A DNA stretch of 64,000 nucleotides from CALFUK01 sp964450495 (GTDB taxonomy: Bacteria; Bacteroidota; Bacteroidia; Chitinophagales; Saprospiraceae). The DNA lies in the NCBI GenBank assembly GCA_964450495.1, contig CAYVFU010000007.1, positions 25,207 to 89,206 on the forward strand, written 5' to 3'. The first letter of the stretch is position 1. Each line of letters begins with the position of its first letter. Under the pieces are notes generated by a model. The model had not been told where the DNA came from and searched no databases. It was given only the letters and a program-made list of their open reading frames with translations. This document shows positions 35,025 through 44,500 of the stretch, piece after piece. Position numbers and translations under genes: made by a program.

Positions 35025-38000
35025 TTACTTCAACCACTCAAAACTATTTTCAAGAATCGTCTGATATGCCTTTAAGCTATGGGCTCTCGAATCATGACCT
35101 AATGTGTTTCCTACTATTTTTGTGTGAGGATGTTTGACTGTATACACAACCGGAAATTCTTCACCAGATTCAAGTCCTCTACCGACTGCTAAAACATCAA
35201 TCTTCGGACCAGTCAGGTCATGCTTCCACCGATACAGTTCATCAACTATTCTAAATCTATTTGGGACGCCTTTCATGATGGGGTGATTTGGTTTTTTGAC
35301 AATGACTTCAAACTCTTGCAGTTTCTCATGCGACTCTGATCCACCAGCGACAAGTTGTTTGTTGTACTCTGGCCAATCTTTCCAATTGTACCATGTACTT
35401 GGATGGCAGATCATCATTGGCATGCCATTATTCACTCTTGAGAAAATAGTTTCTTTTGTCTTAGGATCAAACCCTTTATTATTGGAAATAACCAACATAT
35501 CTGCATCAGCCAATAAGTCTGTTAACTCAGCAGAGCTTTCTGTATAATTGACTGTTTGTTTTCCATTTTGGTGAAAAATTTTACCATCAGCAATACCAAA
35601 GTATTTCTCAAAATCATGAGAACCTCCTCCACCCATAACAGCAATTTTTGGTGCGTCCGGATTAGAAGAGATGTAAGATCCTTTTGGACTAACTTCAATG
35701 ACACCTTGCATCATCCGCCAATGGCCTGGAAAGGTACAGATGTATGGATACGAACCTGGTTTGTCAGGTAAAGTTAATTGGATAGTGCCTATTTCTTCTG
35801 GGTCTAACATTTCTGTTGCTCCGAGCACATAGCGTGATTGAGGGACATATTCCATTTTAGCGGCATCAGGGCTTTTCAAAAATTGATCTACCACTTTACC
35901 AAAAACCTCCGTACTGCCTTTTTGTATTAAGACAAGATTGTGTTGCATCTCATCTGTATTTTCTAGTACGATTTCTATTTTTTCTCCAGCCATAGCATGA
36001 AGTACTTTTTTATCGTAAGCCATTTGAGTTGGGACAGCCGTTAAATAAAATGTGCGGTCTGCTTTAAACTGAGCAACATTTCCAAGACCAATATCTATGT
36101 GCTGATTTCCACCAGTATTCACACAATGGACAGCTATCACGTTTTTCCCTTTCTTAAATAAACTTGCCTTATTTTTATCCAATCTTACTAGTTTGTAATC
36201 GGTTCGCCAGCCACCTTTTTTAAATAAGGGTTCACCATTTACATAGACATCAAAGTCTTCATCATTTACATATTTGATAACTGGCTCAGGAATGTCCTCA
36301 GAGAGGTCAACTGTTTTTCGCATCCAAATATGATCGGTCTCCCATTTGGTTCTGATTAACCCATTTAATGTTTCCCATGTTCCGAATACAGATTCACCTA
36401 ATGCCCACTTGGAGTCGTCAAATGATTCTTTTGTCCAATCATTCCCAGGAGCGTCAGTCGTATATTTCCAGCTGTTGCTCTTTGCTCCACCAGCTGGCAT
36501 AATCATATCTACATCTTCTTCCTCAATATCTTCCAAATTCTTTTCTTTGAAATACATCTTTATCGCCGAATTAAGCCACTTGTCGTTTGTATTTGTTTCA
36601 TCTCGAGAGACTTGTTCCATGGCCTGAAAAAGTTTGTCCGTTTCTGGGAGTTCGCTAGCCTTCAATATGGCATGACGTCGGATATGCAAATTGTTATTGT
36701 TTAGTAAATCACTTGTGACCAGAGCTTCAGAACTCTCCTCGAATAACGGCAATAATGCCAAGGCCGCTTTCAATAATGTCGGATCAACAGCTGTCAATAG
36801 ATTACTAAAGTCAATATCATCCGTTTGATCAAAAGCATCCAATATCCATAAGGCATGGATATTTTTAGTTGCCATTTTTTGTAATTGTTGCAGCGAAGAG
36901 CCTAATTGATTTACAGAAAAATGTTCTACAATCAAACGCTGTGCGGTAGTGCGCCAAAACATATTATCATTGTCCAATGCCTTGATTAAAGTTTTCAAAT
37001 CTGATGGATCAAGAGATTGTATACTCTTATCTACTTTGCCTTTGTATTTAACGACATAGATTCTACCATGTCTTTTGTCCCGATGTTCATTTAGATGAGC
37101 ATTACCCTCACCTTTATTATCATTCCAAATTTGATTGGGCATACCTCTGCTGTCTGGGTTGTGTTGGAGCACTGGATTATACCAATCTGCCACCCACAAA
37201 TTCCCATCTGGACCAGTCTCTGTAAATACTGGTGCAGTCCATGCATCTGTACTTGCAAAAATATTACCGCCATCAACTTCTTTAAATCCCGCCCCATCTT
37301 TTTCAATTCTAGCAATGTGGACTAAATGGCCTGTGGGCGCATTGACATACATTTGATTTTGATATGTTTTTGGATAGTTATTTGCCGTATAAAAATTAGC
37401 TCCTGCTGCCGCAGTATATCCACCTCTAACATCAACTTGCTGTAGTGGTACAGTATCTACTGGTGCAATCTCATAATGGCCTTGGATGAAGTCCGCGTTC
37501 ATTGCCCAAGAAGGAAGCTTCGACATATAATTATAATATCGTAGAGGAATCCCTATGTAACAAGCATGATTATTGTTAGCGGTGGAACCGAAAATTTCGC
37601 CATCAGGCATCATCCCCATCCCCCAAGTATTATTATTGAATTGACCTATTGGCTCAAATGATTTTCCATCTCTTGTAAAGCGATACACTCCTCTCGTAAA
37701 GCTGATATCTTTGCCATTAAAATTAGATTCGAATCCTGAGTAACCAACCGCACCCCAAATGTGATTGTCTATACCATATCGCAAACTGGACGGACCTGCA
37801 TGCGTATCCCAGATACCAAACCCGCTGAATAAAACTGTCCGCTTATCCATTTTATCATCCCCATCTGTGTCTTCTAAAAACACCATATCTGGTGCTTGGG
37901 CTACAATAGCTCCTCCTTTGACAACGACAATGCCAGTACTCAAACTTTGCTCAGTTGCAAAATCCGTAAATGTATCAGCCTTGCCATCTCCATTAGTATC

Positions 38001-38318
38001 CTCACAAATTGTAATGCGGTCACCACCAACCTCATTTTCCAGTTCATGCGGATAATCCTGTGACTGTACGACCCAAAGCCTACCTCTTTCGTCCCAAGCA
38101 AACTGGATAGGATTAATGATGTCTGGTTCGGCAGCAAACAGTTCAGCTGTAAATCCCTTCGGCAATTGGATATGTTTTTGAGAATCTTCCGGACTTAATG
38201 GAATCTGAATTTTTGGATCTTCTCCCGTATAGCTTAGTGGCGGTGGAGGTTCAATTGCCACTGATTGGCATGCAGCATATCCAAGACAAATAATGCCGTA
38301 TAGTAGAAGCTTCTTCAT
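35025..38318 (-). CDS. Large lipoprotein: PVC-type dehydrogenase propeller, HEAT, beta-sandwich, cupredoxin and ThuA domains
   Basis: 1097 residues. The signal ends in a lipobox (LGYAAC, Cys17). Order: a PVC-type membrane-bound dehydrogenase propeller (about 45-430; GFTAELFAAEPDIINPIQFA, VQSQDYPHELENEVGGDRIT), HEAT-like helices (about 440-620), a sugar-hydrolase-like beta-sandwich (about 620-760), a cupredoxin with a complete type 1 copper set (His793, Cys861 and His866 in CTFPGHWRMM, Met870), and a ThuA-like domain to the end (from about 885). Family relatives usually end in a cytochrome c domain; no CxxCH is present, so the cupredoxin may be the electron carrier. The likely role is oxidation of a sugar or polyol at the cell surface. 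Substrate unknown. Confidence 0.85.
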   Translation of the reverse strand: MKKLLLYGIICLGYAACQSVAIEPPPPLSYTGEDPKIQIPLSPEDSQKHIQLPKGFTAELFAAEPDIINPIQFAWDERGRLWVVQSQDYPHELENEVGGDRITICEDTNGDGKADTFTDFATEQSLSTGIVVVKGGAIVAQAPDMVFLEDTDGDDKMDKRTVLFSGFGIWDTHAGPSSLRYGIDNHIWGAVGYSGFESNFNGKDISFTRGVYRFTRDGKSFEPIGQFNNNTWGMGMMPDGEIFGSTANNNHACYIGIPLRYYNYMSKLPSWAMNADFIQGHYEIAPVDTVPLQQVDVRGGYTAAAGANFYTANNYPKTYQNQMYVNAPTGHLVHIARIEKDGAGFKEVDGGNIFASTDAWTAPVFTETGPDGNLWVADWYNPVLQHNPDSRGMPNQIWNDNKGEGNAHLNEHRDKRHGRIYVVKYKGKVDKSIQSLDPSDLKTLIKALDNDNMFWRTTAQRLIVEHFSVNQLGSSLQQLQKMATKNIHALWILDAFDQTDDIDFSNLLTAVDPTLLKAALALLPLFEESSEALVTSDLLNNNNLHIRRHAILKASELPETDKLFQAMEQVSRDETNTNDKWLNSAIKMYFKEKNLEDIEEEDVDMIMPAGGAKSNSWKYTTDAPGNDWTKESFDDSKWALGESVFGTWETLNGLIRTKWETDHIWMRKTVDLSEDIPEPVIKYVNDEDFDVYVNGEPLFKKGGWRTDYKLVRLDKNKASLFKKGKNVIAVHCVNTGGNQHIDIGLGNVAQFKADRTFYLTAVPTQMAYDKKVLHAMAGEKIEIVLENTDEMQHNLVLIQKGSTEVFGKVVDQFLKSPDAAKMEYVPQSRYVLGATEMLDPEEIGTIQLTLPDKPGSYPYICTFPGHWRMMQGVIEVSPKGSYISSNPDAPKIAVMGGGGSHDFEKYFGIADGKIFHQNGKQTVNYTESSAELTDLLADADMLVISNNKGFDPKTKETIFSRVNNGMPMMICHPSTWYNWKDWPEYNKQLVAGGSESHEKLQEFEVIVKKPNHPIMKGVPNRFRIVDELYRWKHDLTGPKIDVLAVGRGLESGEEFPVVYTVKHPHTKIVGNTLGHDSRAHSLKAYQTILENSFEWLK

Positions 38319-38383
38319 GGGTGTTATATTTAGGTTTTTCGATTACTCTAAGCGATATCTCCCCTCAAACAATCTCCAATAGA

Positions 38384-38788
38384 CTATTTCCGATAAGCAG
38401 CATATGGTAAATTACCTGACTCATCTATCGTCCCTCCTTCATAACCTGTTGCCGGAGCAAGCACTGCCAAAAATTCTAAGTCTTCTTCACCAGCATTAAA
38501 CGTAGCATGAACTAAATTGGGGTCTATATATACTGAATCTCCCGGCTTCAATATCTTCATTTCATCTTCTACCCATTGTTCTGCAGTACCTTTTAAGATG
38601 TATAGAATCTCATTCATTTCTGGATGTCGGTGAAAGTCATGGCCATCTCCTTTTTTTATTACCGCTCTTACCATATATGTCTCTGCTTCTTGGCTAACGG
38701 CATCATTAAAGTACCAATAGTGATCCCTACCAAAGGCTCCCTCTTTTTCTATCTCTTTATGATTTACAAATTTCCAATACTTATTCAT
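38384..38788 (-). CDS. Cupin-domain protein
   Basis: 134 residues with one double-stranded beta-helix. Metal-binding motif 1 is visible as HDFHRHPEMNEILYILKG and motif 2 as PNLVHATFN, so a metal ion is probably bound. Small cupins include isomerases, dioxygenases and sugar-binding regulators, and the sequence does not decide. It lies 65 bp upstream of the large dehydrogenase lipoprotein on the same strand and may belong to the same sugar-related unit. Confidence 0.85.
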   Translation of the reverse strand: MNKYWKFVNHKEIEKEGAFGRDHYWYFNDAVSQEAETYMVRAVIKKGDGHDFHRHPEMNEILYILKGTAEQWVEDEMKILKPGDSVYIDPNLVHATFNAGEEDLEFLAVLAPATGYEGGTIDESGNLPYAAYRK

Positions 38789-39052
38789 GTGAATACCAAT
38801 TAATGCAGAGATTAGAATCTAAATATTGAGTTAGCATAGTCCTTGCACACAAGACCTACTTTCTGGAGTCCTCTTCTATCCTTCTCACTAAATTTCAATG
38901 TCTGTACTGTCTAAAATAATAAACTATTAAGACAATGCTGCTTTAATGGACGTATACTTCTTTTTTAATAAAGCCTTTTACTCACCTCTTTTCGATGACT
39001 AAAATTTCCTTAACGGCAAATATAAACCTGGAATAAATAAAGATGCTTCGAG

Positions 39053-40369
39053 TTAATTCGACCCACAAATGCCAATGAGGGTCTCAAAATTTAAATTACT
39101 TCTTACCTCAAACTTAGGGTTAAGTTCAATTTCTTGGGCGCCATAAATGATGTTGTCTTGTGTAATTACTGCGTCTGATGTGATTAACTCTTGTGCAATA
39201 TTTTCTGTTTGAGTAACTGTCGGAATATTACGTACAACAGGACAATCGTCTTGATCAATGAGTCTGTACACTTCTCCTCCTAAATAAGACACTGCATATA
39301 ATTCTCCACTATCAGATTCACCAAAAGAACTGATCGTTAAATTATTGAATTTCTCTGTGAAGACTTGTAAACCAACTTCACTTGTCCCTTTCGTCTGCCA
39401 TAAACGAGAAGTAGAAAAATCAATAAAAAAATACCAACCATTAAAATTTGGGAATCGGTTGCCACGATATACATACCCCCCCGTAATGGACACCCCCAAC
39501 GAATGAGAATAATCAAATATAGGATCATGAAATGTTCCCGTACATCCACTAAAAGAATTAAACCCTTCTCGACAATTCCATCCTAAATTTAAGCCGCCAA
39601 TTCCTGCACCTACAACGCTGACTTCCTCTCTTGCATTTTGTCCAACATCAGCGATATACATGTCATTCGTTAAGCGATCAAAAGAAAAACGCCAAGGGTT
39701 TCGCAAGCCATACAACCACACTTCTGAACCAAACGGATTTGATGCAGGGATAGCGTAATTTAAACCACTGGAAGTATTGTCAACATCAATCCTAAGAATC
39801 GCACCTAAAAGAGAATTTTGATTCTGTCCATGATCTTGTGGATCATTAGAGCTGCCTCCGTCACCAGACGCTATGTATAAATATCCATCTGCACCAAAAT
39901 TGATATCCCCTCCATTGTGGTTGTTGAATGGCTGAGCAATACTTAGTAATACAAGTTCTGATGAAGCCAAAGCGGTATTGGGATTATTTGGGTCAACTGT
40001 AAACCTCGAAATTCTTGTAGAATCTGGAAAAGCGTTCACAATATAATTCACATAGAAATATCCGTTCGTTTCAAAATCAGGATGAAAGGCTAAGCCCAAT
40101 AATCCTTCCTCACCACCAGCATCATCCACTCGATCTGTAATGTCAAGAAACGCATTCGATTCTACGGTCATCGTGGCGATATTACTTATGAGCTTGATTA
40201 TACCCTGCTTCTCTACAACAAACAATCTGCCTGTACCATCACCTGCACTTCGAATTGCTACAGGTCTTGTAAACCCATCAGCTACTTCTACAAAAACAAC
40301 ATCACCCTGAGCACACAAAGAAGAAATTGCTACTATTAAAAAGAAAATATAAATGGATACTTTTTTCAT
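39053..40369 (-). CDS. PQQ-type soluble sugar dehydrogenase with C-terminal extension
   Basis: 438 residues with a signal peptide (SIYIFFLIVAISSLCAQ). The body is a six-bladed propeller of the GSDH/YliI family, which oxidises aldose sugars with pyrroloquinoline quinone: DGFTRPVAIRSAGDGTGRLF, GLLGLAFHPDFETNGYFYVN, FNNHNGGDINFGADGYLYIA, YGLRNPWRFSFD. The last 60 residues are extra; AQEIELNPKFEVRSNLNFET resembles the short beta repeats found at the C-terminus of many exported Bacteroidota proteins. PQQ synthesis genes are not seen here, so the cofactor may come from elsewhere. Confidence 0.88.
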   Translation of the reverse strand: MKKVSIYIFFLIVAISSLCAQGDVVFVEVADGFTRPVAIRSAGDGTGRLFVVEKQGIIKLISNIATMTVESNAFLDITDRVDDAGGEEGLLGLAFHPDFETNGYFYVNYIVNAFPDSTRISRFTVDPNNPNTALASSELVLLSIAQPFNNHNGGDINFGADGYLYIASGDGGSSNDPQDHGQNQNSLLGAILRIDVDNTSSGLNYAIPASNPFGSEVWLYGLRNPWRFSFDRLTNDMYIADVGQNAREEVSVVGAGIGGLNLGWNCREGFNSFSGCTGTFHDPIFDYSHSLGVSITGGYVYRGNRFPNFNGWYFFIDFSTSRLWQTKGTSEVGLQVFTEKFNNLTISSFGESDSGELYAVSYLGGEVYRLIDQDDCPVVRNIPTVTQTENIAQELITSDAVITQDNIIYGAQEIELNPKFEVRSNLNFETLIGICGSN

Positions 40370-40492
40370 CTTAAATCAACATTTGAACGAGAAATAATTT
40401 AGGAAAGAAAATCTAAAATACAACAGTAATATAACTAATGCTCAATCTAATATGCTAATGTCGTTAAGTAACAAGAATTTCTAACAATACAA

Positions 40493-41293
40493 CTATGTTA
40501 TGGTTCTAGTAAACATTTTACCAATGAATTCTTTAATGAACTTAGCACCGATAGCAGCTGTCATTCCATTAAAATCTCGATCAGGATTTAATTCAACAAT
40601 ATCTGCTGCAAATAAGTCAATTTCAGAATTTATTAAAAAGTCTAATACCATTCTTGGGCTCAAGCCACCTGGTTCATGATGTGAAACACCAGGCGCGTAG
40701 GCTGGATCAAATACATCCAAATCAAGAGAAATATAAACAGGATGTTGAAATTCTAATTCATCCATTTCGCGGATGTCTTTCATTTGAATGATCTCAACAT
40801 TCCATCTCTCAGCTTGTTCTCTTTGGTGCGCGGTAACTGTACGTATCCCTACTTGAACCAATCTTTTGCACAATCCATTTTCCATTATTCGTGCAAACGG
40901 ACATGCGTGTGAATATTTATCTCCTTCAAATTCATCATATAGATCTGTATGTGCATCAAAATGAAGAATGTCAAATTCTTTTGATTGCTTTTCAGAAATT
41001 GCAGTGACAATGGGAAAGGTAACTGAGTGATCGCCTCCTAAAAAAAGATGTGGGATTCCTTCTCGATAGTGCTCCGCAATTTTTGCTTTGATATCATGAT
41101 AATCATCTACTTCAATATTGCCTAAGTCAACTAGATCAATACTGTCAGTCAAATCTACGCCAACCTCGGTCCAAAAATTCGAAGATCCATCATGAAGGAC
41201 CTTTCGTATTGCATCAGGAGCTTTAGCTGGACCTTTTAGAAATGAAGATTTACTGTCGTACTTTATTCCTGTGAGGTGTACCTGCTGTTTCAT
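40493..41293 (-). CDS. Agmatinase/arginase family protein
   Basis: 266 residues, a dinuclear manganese ureohydrolase. All metal motifs are intact: LFLGGDHSVTFP, FDAHTDLYDEF, SLDLDVFDPAYAPG and the Glu in DIVELNP. The pattern of SHHEPGGLSPR fits agmatinase (agmatine to putrescine and urea) better than arginase, but formimidoylglutamase or another guanidine substrate is possible. ruvC ends 3 bp upstream of its start, so the two are co-transcribed. Confidence 0.88.
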   Translation of the reverse strand: MKQQVHLTGIKYDSKSSFLKGPAKAPDAIRKVLHDGSSNFWTEVGVDLTDSIDLVDLGNIEVDDYHDIKAKIAEHYREGIPHLFLGGDHSVTFPIVTAISEKQSKEFDILHFDAHTDLYDEFEGDKYSHACPFARIMENGLCKRLVQVGIRTVTAHQREQAERWNVEIIQMKDIREMDELEFQHPVYISLDLDVFDPAYAPGVSHHEPGGLSPRMVLDFLINSEIDLFAADIVELNPDRDFNGMTAAIGAKFIKEFIGKMFTRTIT

Positions 41294-41296
41294 AGT

Positions 41297-41851
41297 CTAC
41301 TTTACTTTATGCTGGTTTGCTTTTGCAAAACTAGCCCAGCTCTTATAATTGCCTGTTGCCGCTAAGGGAGAGCTCATTTGGTTGTAGTGAGTAAATGCCG
41401 TTGCTAACGCATCAGTGGCATCTAGTTCTTTAATCTTTAATTTTACTTTGAGGATGCTCTGAAGCATTAATGCGACTTGCTCCTTCGACGCGTTGCCATT
41501 ACCTGTGACAGACATCTTAATTTTCTTAGGCGCATATTCATGGATATCTAGACCCATCGTGATTGCCGCCGCAATAGCTACACCTTGTGCACGACCTAAT
41601 TTAAGCATGGACTGTACATTTTTACCGAAAAATGGAGCTTCTATTGCAAACTGAGATGGCAGGTAGATTTCAATAATCTCTTGCAATTGAAGATAAATTT
41701 CTTTTAGTTTAGTCTGGTGATCTTTATGTTGCTGTAATTTTATGATCCCAACAGCAGGAACAGTTAATTCCTTTCCAGTTACCTCAATGATTCCGTAGCC
41801 CAGTACATTTGTACCAGGATCAATCCCCAATATCTTATATGAATCTTTCAT
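41297..41851 (-). CDS. ruvC: Holliday junction resolvase RuvC
   Basis: 184 residues, the endonuclease that cuts Holliday junctions moved by RuvAB. Catalytic acids are all present: Asp11 (ILGIDPGTNVLGYG), Glu71 (FAIEAPFFGKN), Asp144 and Asp147 (LDATDALATAF). The DNA-binding loop KLGRAQGVAIAAAI is normal. It is the first gene of a unit with the agmatinase-family gene. A -7 box sits 8 bases before its ATG. Confidence 0.95.
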   Translation of the reverse strand: MKDSYKILGIDPGTNVLGYGIIEVTGKELTVPAVGIIKLQQHKDHQTKLKEIYLQLQEIIEIYLPSQFAIEAPFFGKNVQSMLKLGRAQGVAIAAAITMGLDIHEYAPKKIKMSVTGNGNASKEQVALMLQSILKVKLKIKELDATDALATAFTHYNQMSSPLAATGNYKSWASFAKANQHKVK

Positions 41852-41859
41852 AGTCGTAT

Positions 41860-41867
41860 CAAAAATA
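41860..41867 (-). promoter_or_regulatory. -7 promoter box of ruvC (TATTTTTG)
   Basis: On the minus strand TATTTTTG matches TAnnTTTG exactly and ends 8 bases before the ruvC ATG. The transcript leader would be only a few bases long. No convincing -33 box. Confidence 0.55.
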
Positions 41868-41920
41868 CTCTAATCTGTTTAAATAACGTTATACCAATTA
41901 ATAAGCCAACAATCTCTTTT

Positions 41921-42769
41921 ATGCAAATACATTCCATCACTCGCTTCATTGCTGCTCCTTTTTTATTTGCTATTGGATATGTGCTTTACCAAATCGGGAG
42001 CTCTTATGAATTTCGTGACGCGTATGGTTGGGTCATCTTTCCTTTGCTCATTATCCTAGTGGCGCTATATGTCTTTTCACCAAACATTGATTTTTGGTAC
42101 CACAAGAAATATCCCATAAAGTTAGATGCGTCCATGATCAATTGGCTCAACACACATTTTGTCTTCTATCAAAACTTATCAGACACAGATAAAGATACAT
42201 TTAGAAACAGGATGAGTTTATTTATGGAGGCAAAAGAATTCTATTTGATGAAAAGGGAAAAAGAGACGATGCCTGAAGAAATGAAGACAATCATCACTGC
42301 TCATGCAATTTGGGTAAGCTTTGGACAAGATGATTATTTACTTCCAAGTTTTGATCGAATTGTTGCGTATACACATCCCTTCCCTACACCCTTTTATAAG
42401 CACTTACATACTATAGAGGTCGAAGAAAATGACGGTGTTTTGCTTTTTAGCTTTGACCATGTCATTAATGGATTGCATCACATAGAGAAATACAATGTCG
42501 CACTTCATGGCTTTGCGGAAGCCTATTTAAAGGAGTGGAAAATCTCGGATAGAAAAATCGCTAAAATCGATGATCAACTACTAGAAATCACATCAAACAT
42601 CAAACTGCAGTCTGTTTTAGATACTATAGGATTTGATCGAACAGATTCAACTTTAGTGGCAAGTCACCACTACTTTAAATTCTTTGATGGTCTAAAAAAC
42701 AAAGCCCCAGAAATATTCCAAAACATTAATGACATTTTTAAACTGAAAACAATCCATGACAGAAGTTAA
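41921..42769 (+). CDS. MtfA-like protein with degenerate zinc motif
   Basis: 282 residues: two membrane segments at the N-terminus (about 8-28 and 37-53) followed by a soluble domain that resembles MtfA/DUF980 peptidases (INWLNTHFVFYQNLSDTDKDTFRNRM, HAIWVSFGQDDYLLPSF). MtfA enzymes have HEFAH; here the matching place reads HGFAE (residues 196-200), so both the catalytic Glu and the second zinc His are lost. It is probably not an active peptidase. The frame is intact and followed by an overlapping Nudix gene, so it appears to be kept for another purpose, perhaps binding a regulator as MtfA binds Mlc in E. coli. Confidence 0.7.
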   Translation: MQIHSITRFIAAPFLFAIGYVLYQIGSSYEFRDAYGWVIFPLLIILVALYVFSPNIDFWYHKKYPIKLDASMINWLNTHFVFYQNLSDTDKDTFRNRMSLFMEAKEFYLMKREKETMPEEMKTIITAHAIWVSFGQDDYLLPSFDRIVAYTHPFPTPFYKHLHTIEVEENDGVLLFSFDHVINGLHHIEKYNVALHGFAEAYLKEWKISDRKIAKIDDQLLEITSNIKLQSVLDTIGFDRTDSTLVASHHYFKFFDGLKNKAPEIFQNINDIFKLKTIHDRS

Positions 42770-43304
42770 ACATAAATGGAAAACCCATAACTCAACTGTA
42801 GTTTATGAAAATGCTTGGATAAAAGTTGCACATGACGAAGTGACAACGCCAAGTGGAACACAAGGCGTTTATGGCACAGTATTATTTAAAAATAAAGCGA
42901 TTGGTATCATCCCGATTGATGAAGATGGAAACACATGGTTAGTCGGTCAATATAGATATCCGTTGCAAGAATATTCTTGGGAAATACCAATGGGTGGAGG
43001 ACCACATGATGAGCTACCATTAGATTGCGCAAAAAGAGAATTAAAAGAAGAAACAGGAATAGAGGCCGAAAAGTGGACTAACTTAATGAAAATACATACA
43101 TCCAATTGCGTGACTAACGAAGTTGGATTTATCTTTTTAGCTGAACACTTAACTTATGGTGAAACAGCATTTGACGAAACAGAAGATTTAGTCATTAAAA
43201 AATTACCGTTTAAAGAAGTATACCGGATGGTGCTAGATAATGAGATTACAGATTCGATTAGTGTCGCGGGGATACTATTTGCTGCTAAGAAAATGTTTAT
43301 TTAA
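42756..43304 (+). CDS. Nudix hydrolase (ADP-ribose pyrophosphatase-like)
   Basis: 182 residues with an intact Nudix box (GGGPHDELPLDCAKRELKEE, then TGI). The opening WKVAHDEVTTPSG-like strand order and WEIPMGGGP resemble ADP-ribose or nucleoside-diphosphate-sugar pyrophosphatases. It overlaps the end of the MtfA-like gene by 14 bases, so translation is probably coupled. The exact nucleotide substrate is not known. Confidence 0.88.
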   Translation: MTEVKHKWKTHNSTVVYENAWIKVAHDEVTTPSGTQGVYGTVLFKNKAIGIIPIDEDGNTWLVGQYRYPLQEYSWEIPMGGGPHDELPLDCAKRELKEETGIEAEKWTNLMKIHTSNCVTNEVGFIFLAEHLTYGETAFDETEDLVIKKLPFKEVYRMVLDNEITDSISVAGILFAAKKMFI

Positions 43305-43330
43305 ATTAATTCCTTTTCGATAAGTATTTC

Positions 43331-43717
43331 AATGGGTCATGACCAAATTGCGTTTAGTTAAGCATTAGGGAATTAGACACTGGCTTATGGTCACAAGATT
43401 TCAAGAGCTTCAGAGAAGCGATAATTATATAGCCATGGGATTTATCCCATGATTTGTTATTAGATGGTGATGCAATTTGGCGGGATTTTTTAAAAAATCC
43501 CACCAAATTTAATTATCATAATAAAGAATAATTTGACTAATAGGCAGATATCCCATTGTCACGGTTTTTGAATCAAAAACACGAGCCAATGGCGTTTTCA
43601 TTCTAATGTAATTAATCTCACGGCGTTACCGTCGTGGGACTGTATAAATTTCGCTTCTCCGAAGCTTTTAAATAAAGATTTATTTCTTAACTAAATGACA
43701 TTCGATCATGACCCATT
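43331..43717. repeat. Symmetric hairpin-rich element (MITE-like), 387 bp
   Basis: A gene-free block whose two ends match in inverted orientation over about 110 bases with gaps. Shared blocks, read inwards from each end, are AATGGGTCATGA, TTTAGTTAAG and AGCTTCxGAGAAGCGA. A near-perfect 36-base palindrome lies near the middle (43474-43509, one mismatch), with further hairpins at 43407-43419, 43434-43451, 43564-43580, 43619-43636 and 43653-43665. It carries no open frame of interest. It could be a non-autonomous transposable element or a structured RNA repeat; I cannot decide from one copy. No clear target-site duplication was seen. Confidence 0.65.
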
Positions 43718-43739
43718 GGATTTAAAATTTGTTCAAAAT

Positions 43740-44489
43740 TTACGAATCGACCCAATCTTTAAATTCAGTCATTTTTGAACGGCTGACAATAAAGTCAATA
43801 GAAGCATCTACATTAAGCTCCACTTTCAATCTTTGGTTTAGAAAAGGATGTATTTTTTTAATATGGTTGATATTAATTATTTGCTTTCTATTAATTTGAA
43901 AAAACTGTTTCTTGTCTAAACTCAACGCTAAATCTTGTATTGTTTTAGCATAGAGATGTCTTATGTTTTCATTCGTATATAAAAATGTTAGACTGTCATC
44001 GGAATTTATATAAGAGATGTGATTCGCATTAATAAATTCAAAGTGATTACCTCTTTTTACTAAAAACCGATTCTTCTTTTGAGGTTTTACTGTATCTAAC
44101 AATTCAGACAATTGCGCTTTTAACGGTGGTACTTTATTTCCTGATTCAAACTTCGTTATTGCTCCTAGTAAGTCTTCTTCATTGATTGGCTTTAATAGAT
44201 AATCTACGCTATTGACTTTAAATGCCTTCAACGCAAATTGGTCATATGCTGTGGTAAATATTATAGGAGACCCAACCTCAATATGACTAAATATTTCAAA
44301 ACTAATCCCATCTGATAATTGAATATCTAAAAATATAAGGTCCGGCGCTTGATTACTCGTTAACCAATTAATCGTATCTTCTACACTATCCAAATGCTTT
44401 GTTATTGTAAATGATGGTCTCAATTTTGATATCATCCTTTCCAAATATTCAAAAGCATTTATTTCATCTTCAACAATAAGAACATTCAT
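43740..44489 (-). CDS. LytTR-family response regulator
   Basis: 249 residues: an N-terminal receiver domain with phosphate acceptor Asp55 (LIFLDIQLSDGISF) and acid pocket VEDE, then a LytTR DNA-binding domain (KNRFLVKRGNHFEFINANHI ... FFQINRKQIININHI). It acts with the LytS-type kinase encoded 11 bp upstream. Targets are probably nearby genes for envelope proteins, but no repeat pair typical of LytTR sites was identified. Confidence 0.93.
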   Translation of the reverse strand: MNVLIVEDEINAFEYLERMISKLRPSFTITKHLDSVEDTINWLTSNQAPDLIFLDIQLSDGISFEIFSHIEVGSPIIFTTAYDQFALKAFKVNSVDYLLKPINEEDLLGAITKFESGNKVPPLKAQLSELLDTVKPQKKNRFLVKRGNHFEFINANHISYINSDDSLTFLYTNENIRHLYAKTIQDLALSLDKKQFFQINRKQIININHIKKIHPFLNQRLKVELNVDASIDFIVSRSKMTEFKDWVDS

Positions 44490-44500
44490 CGTTTAATCAA

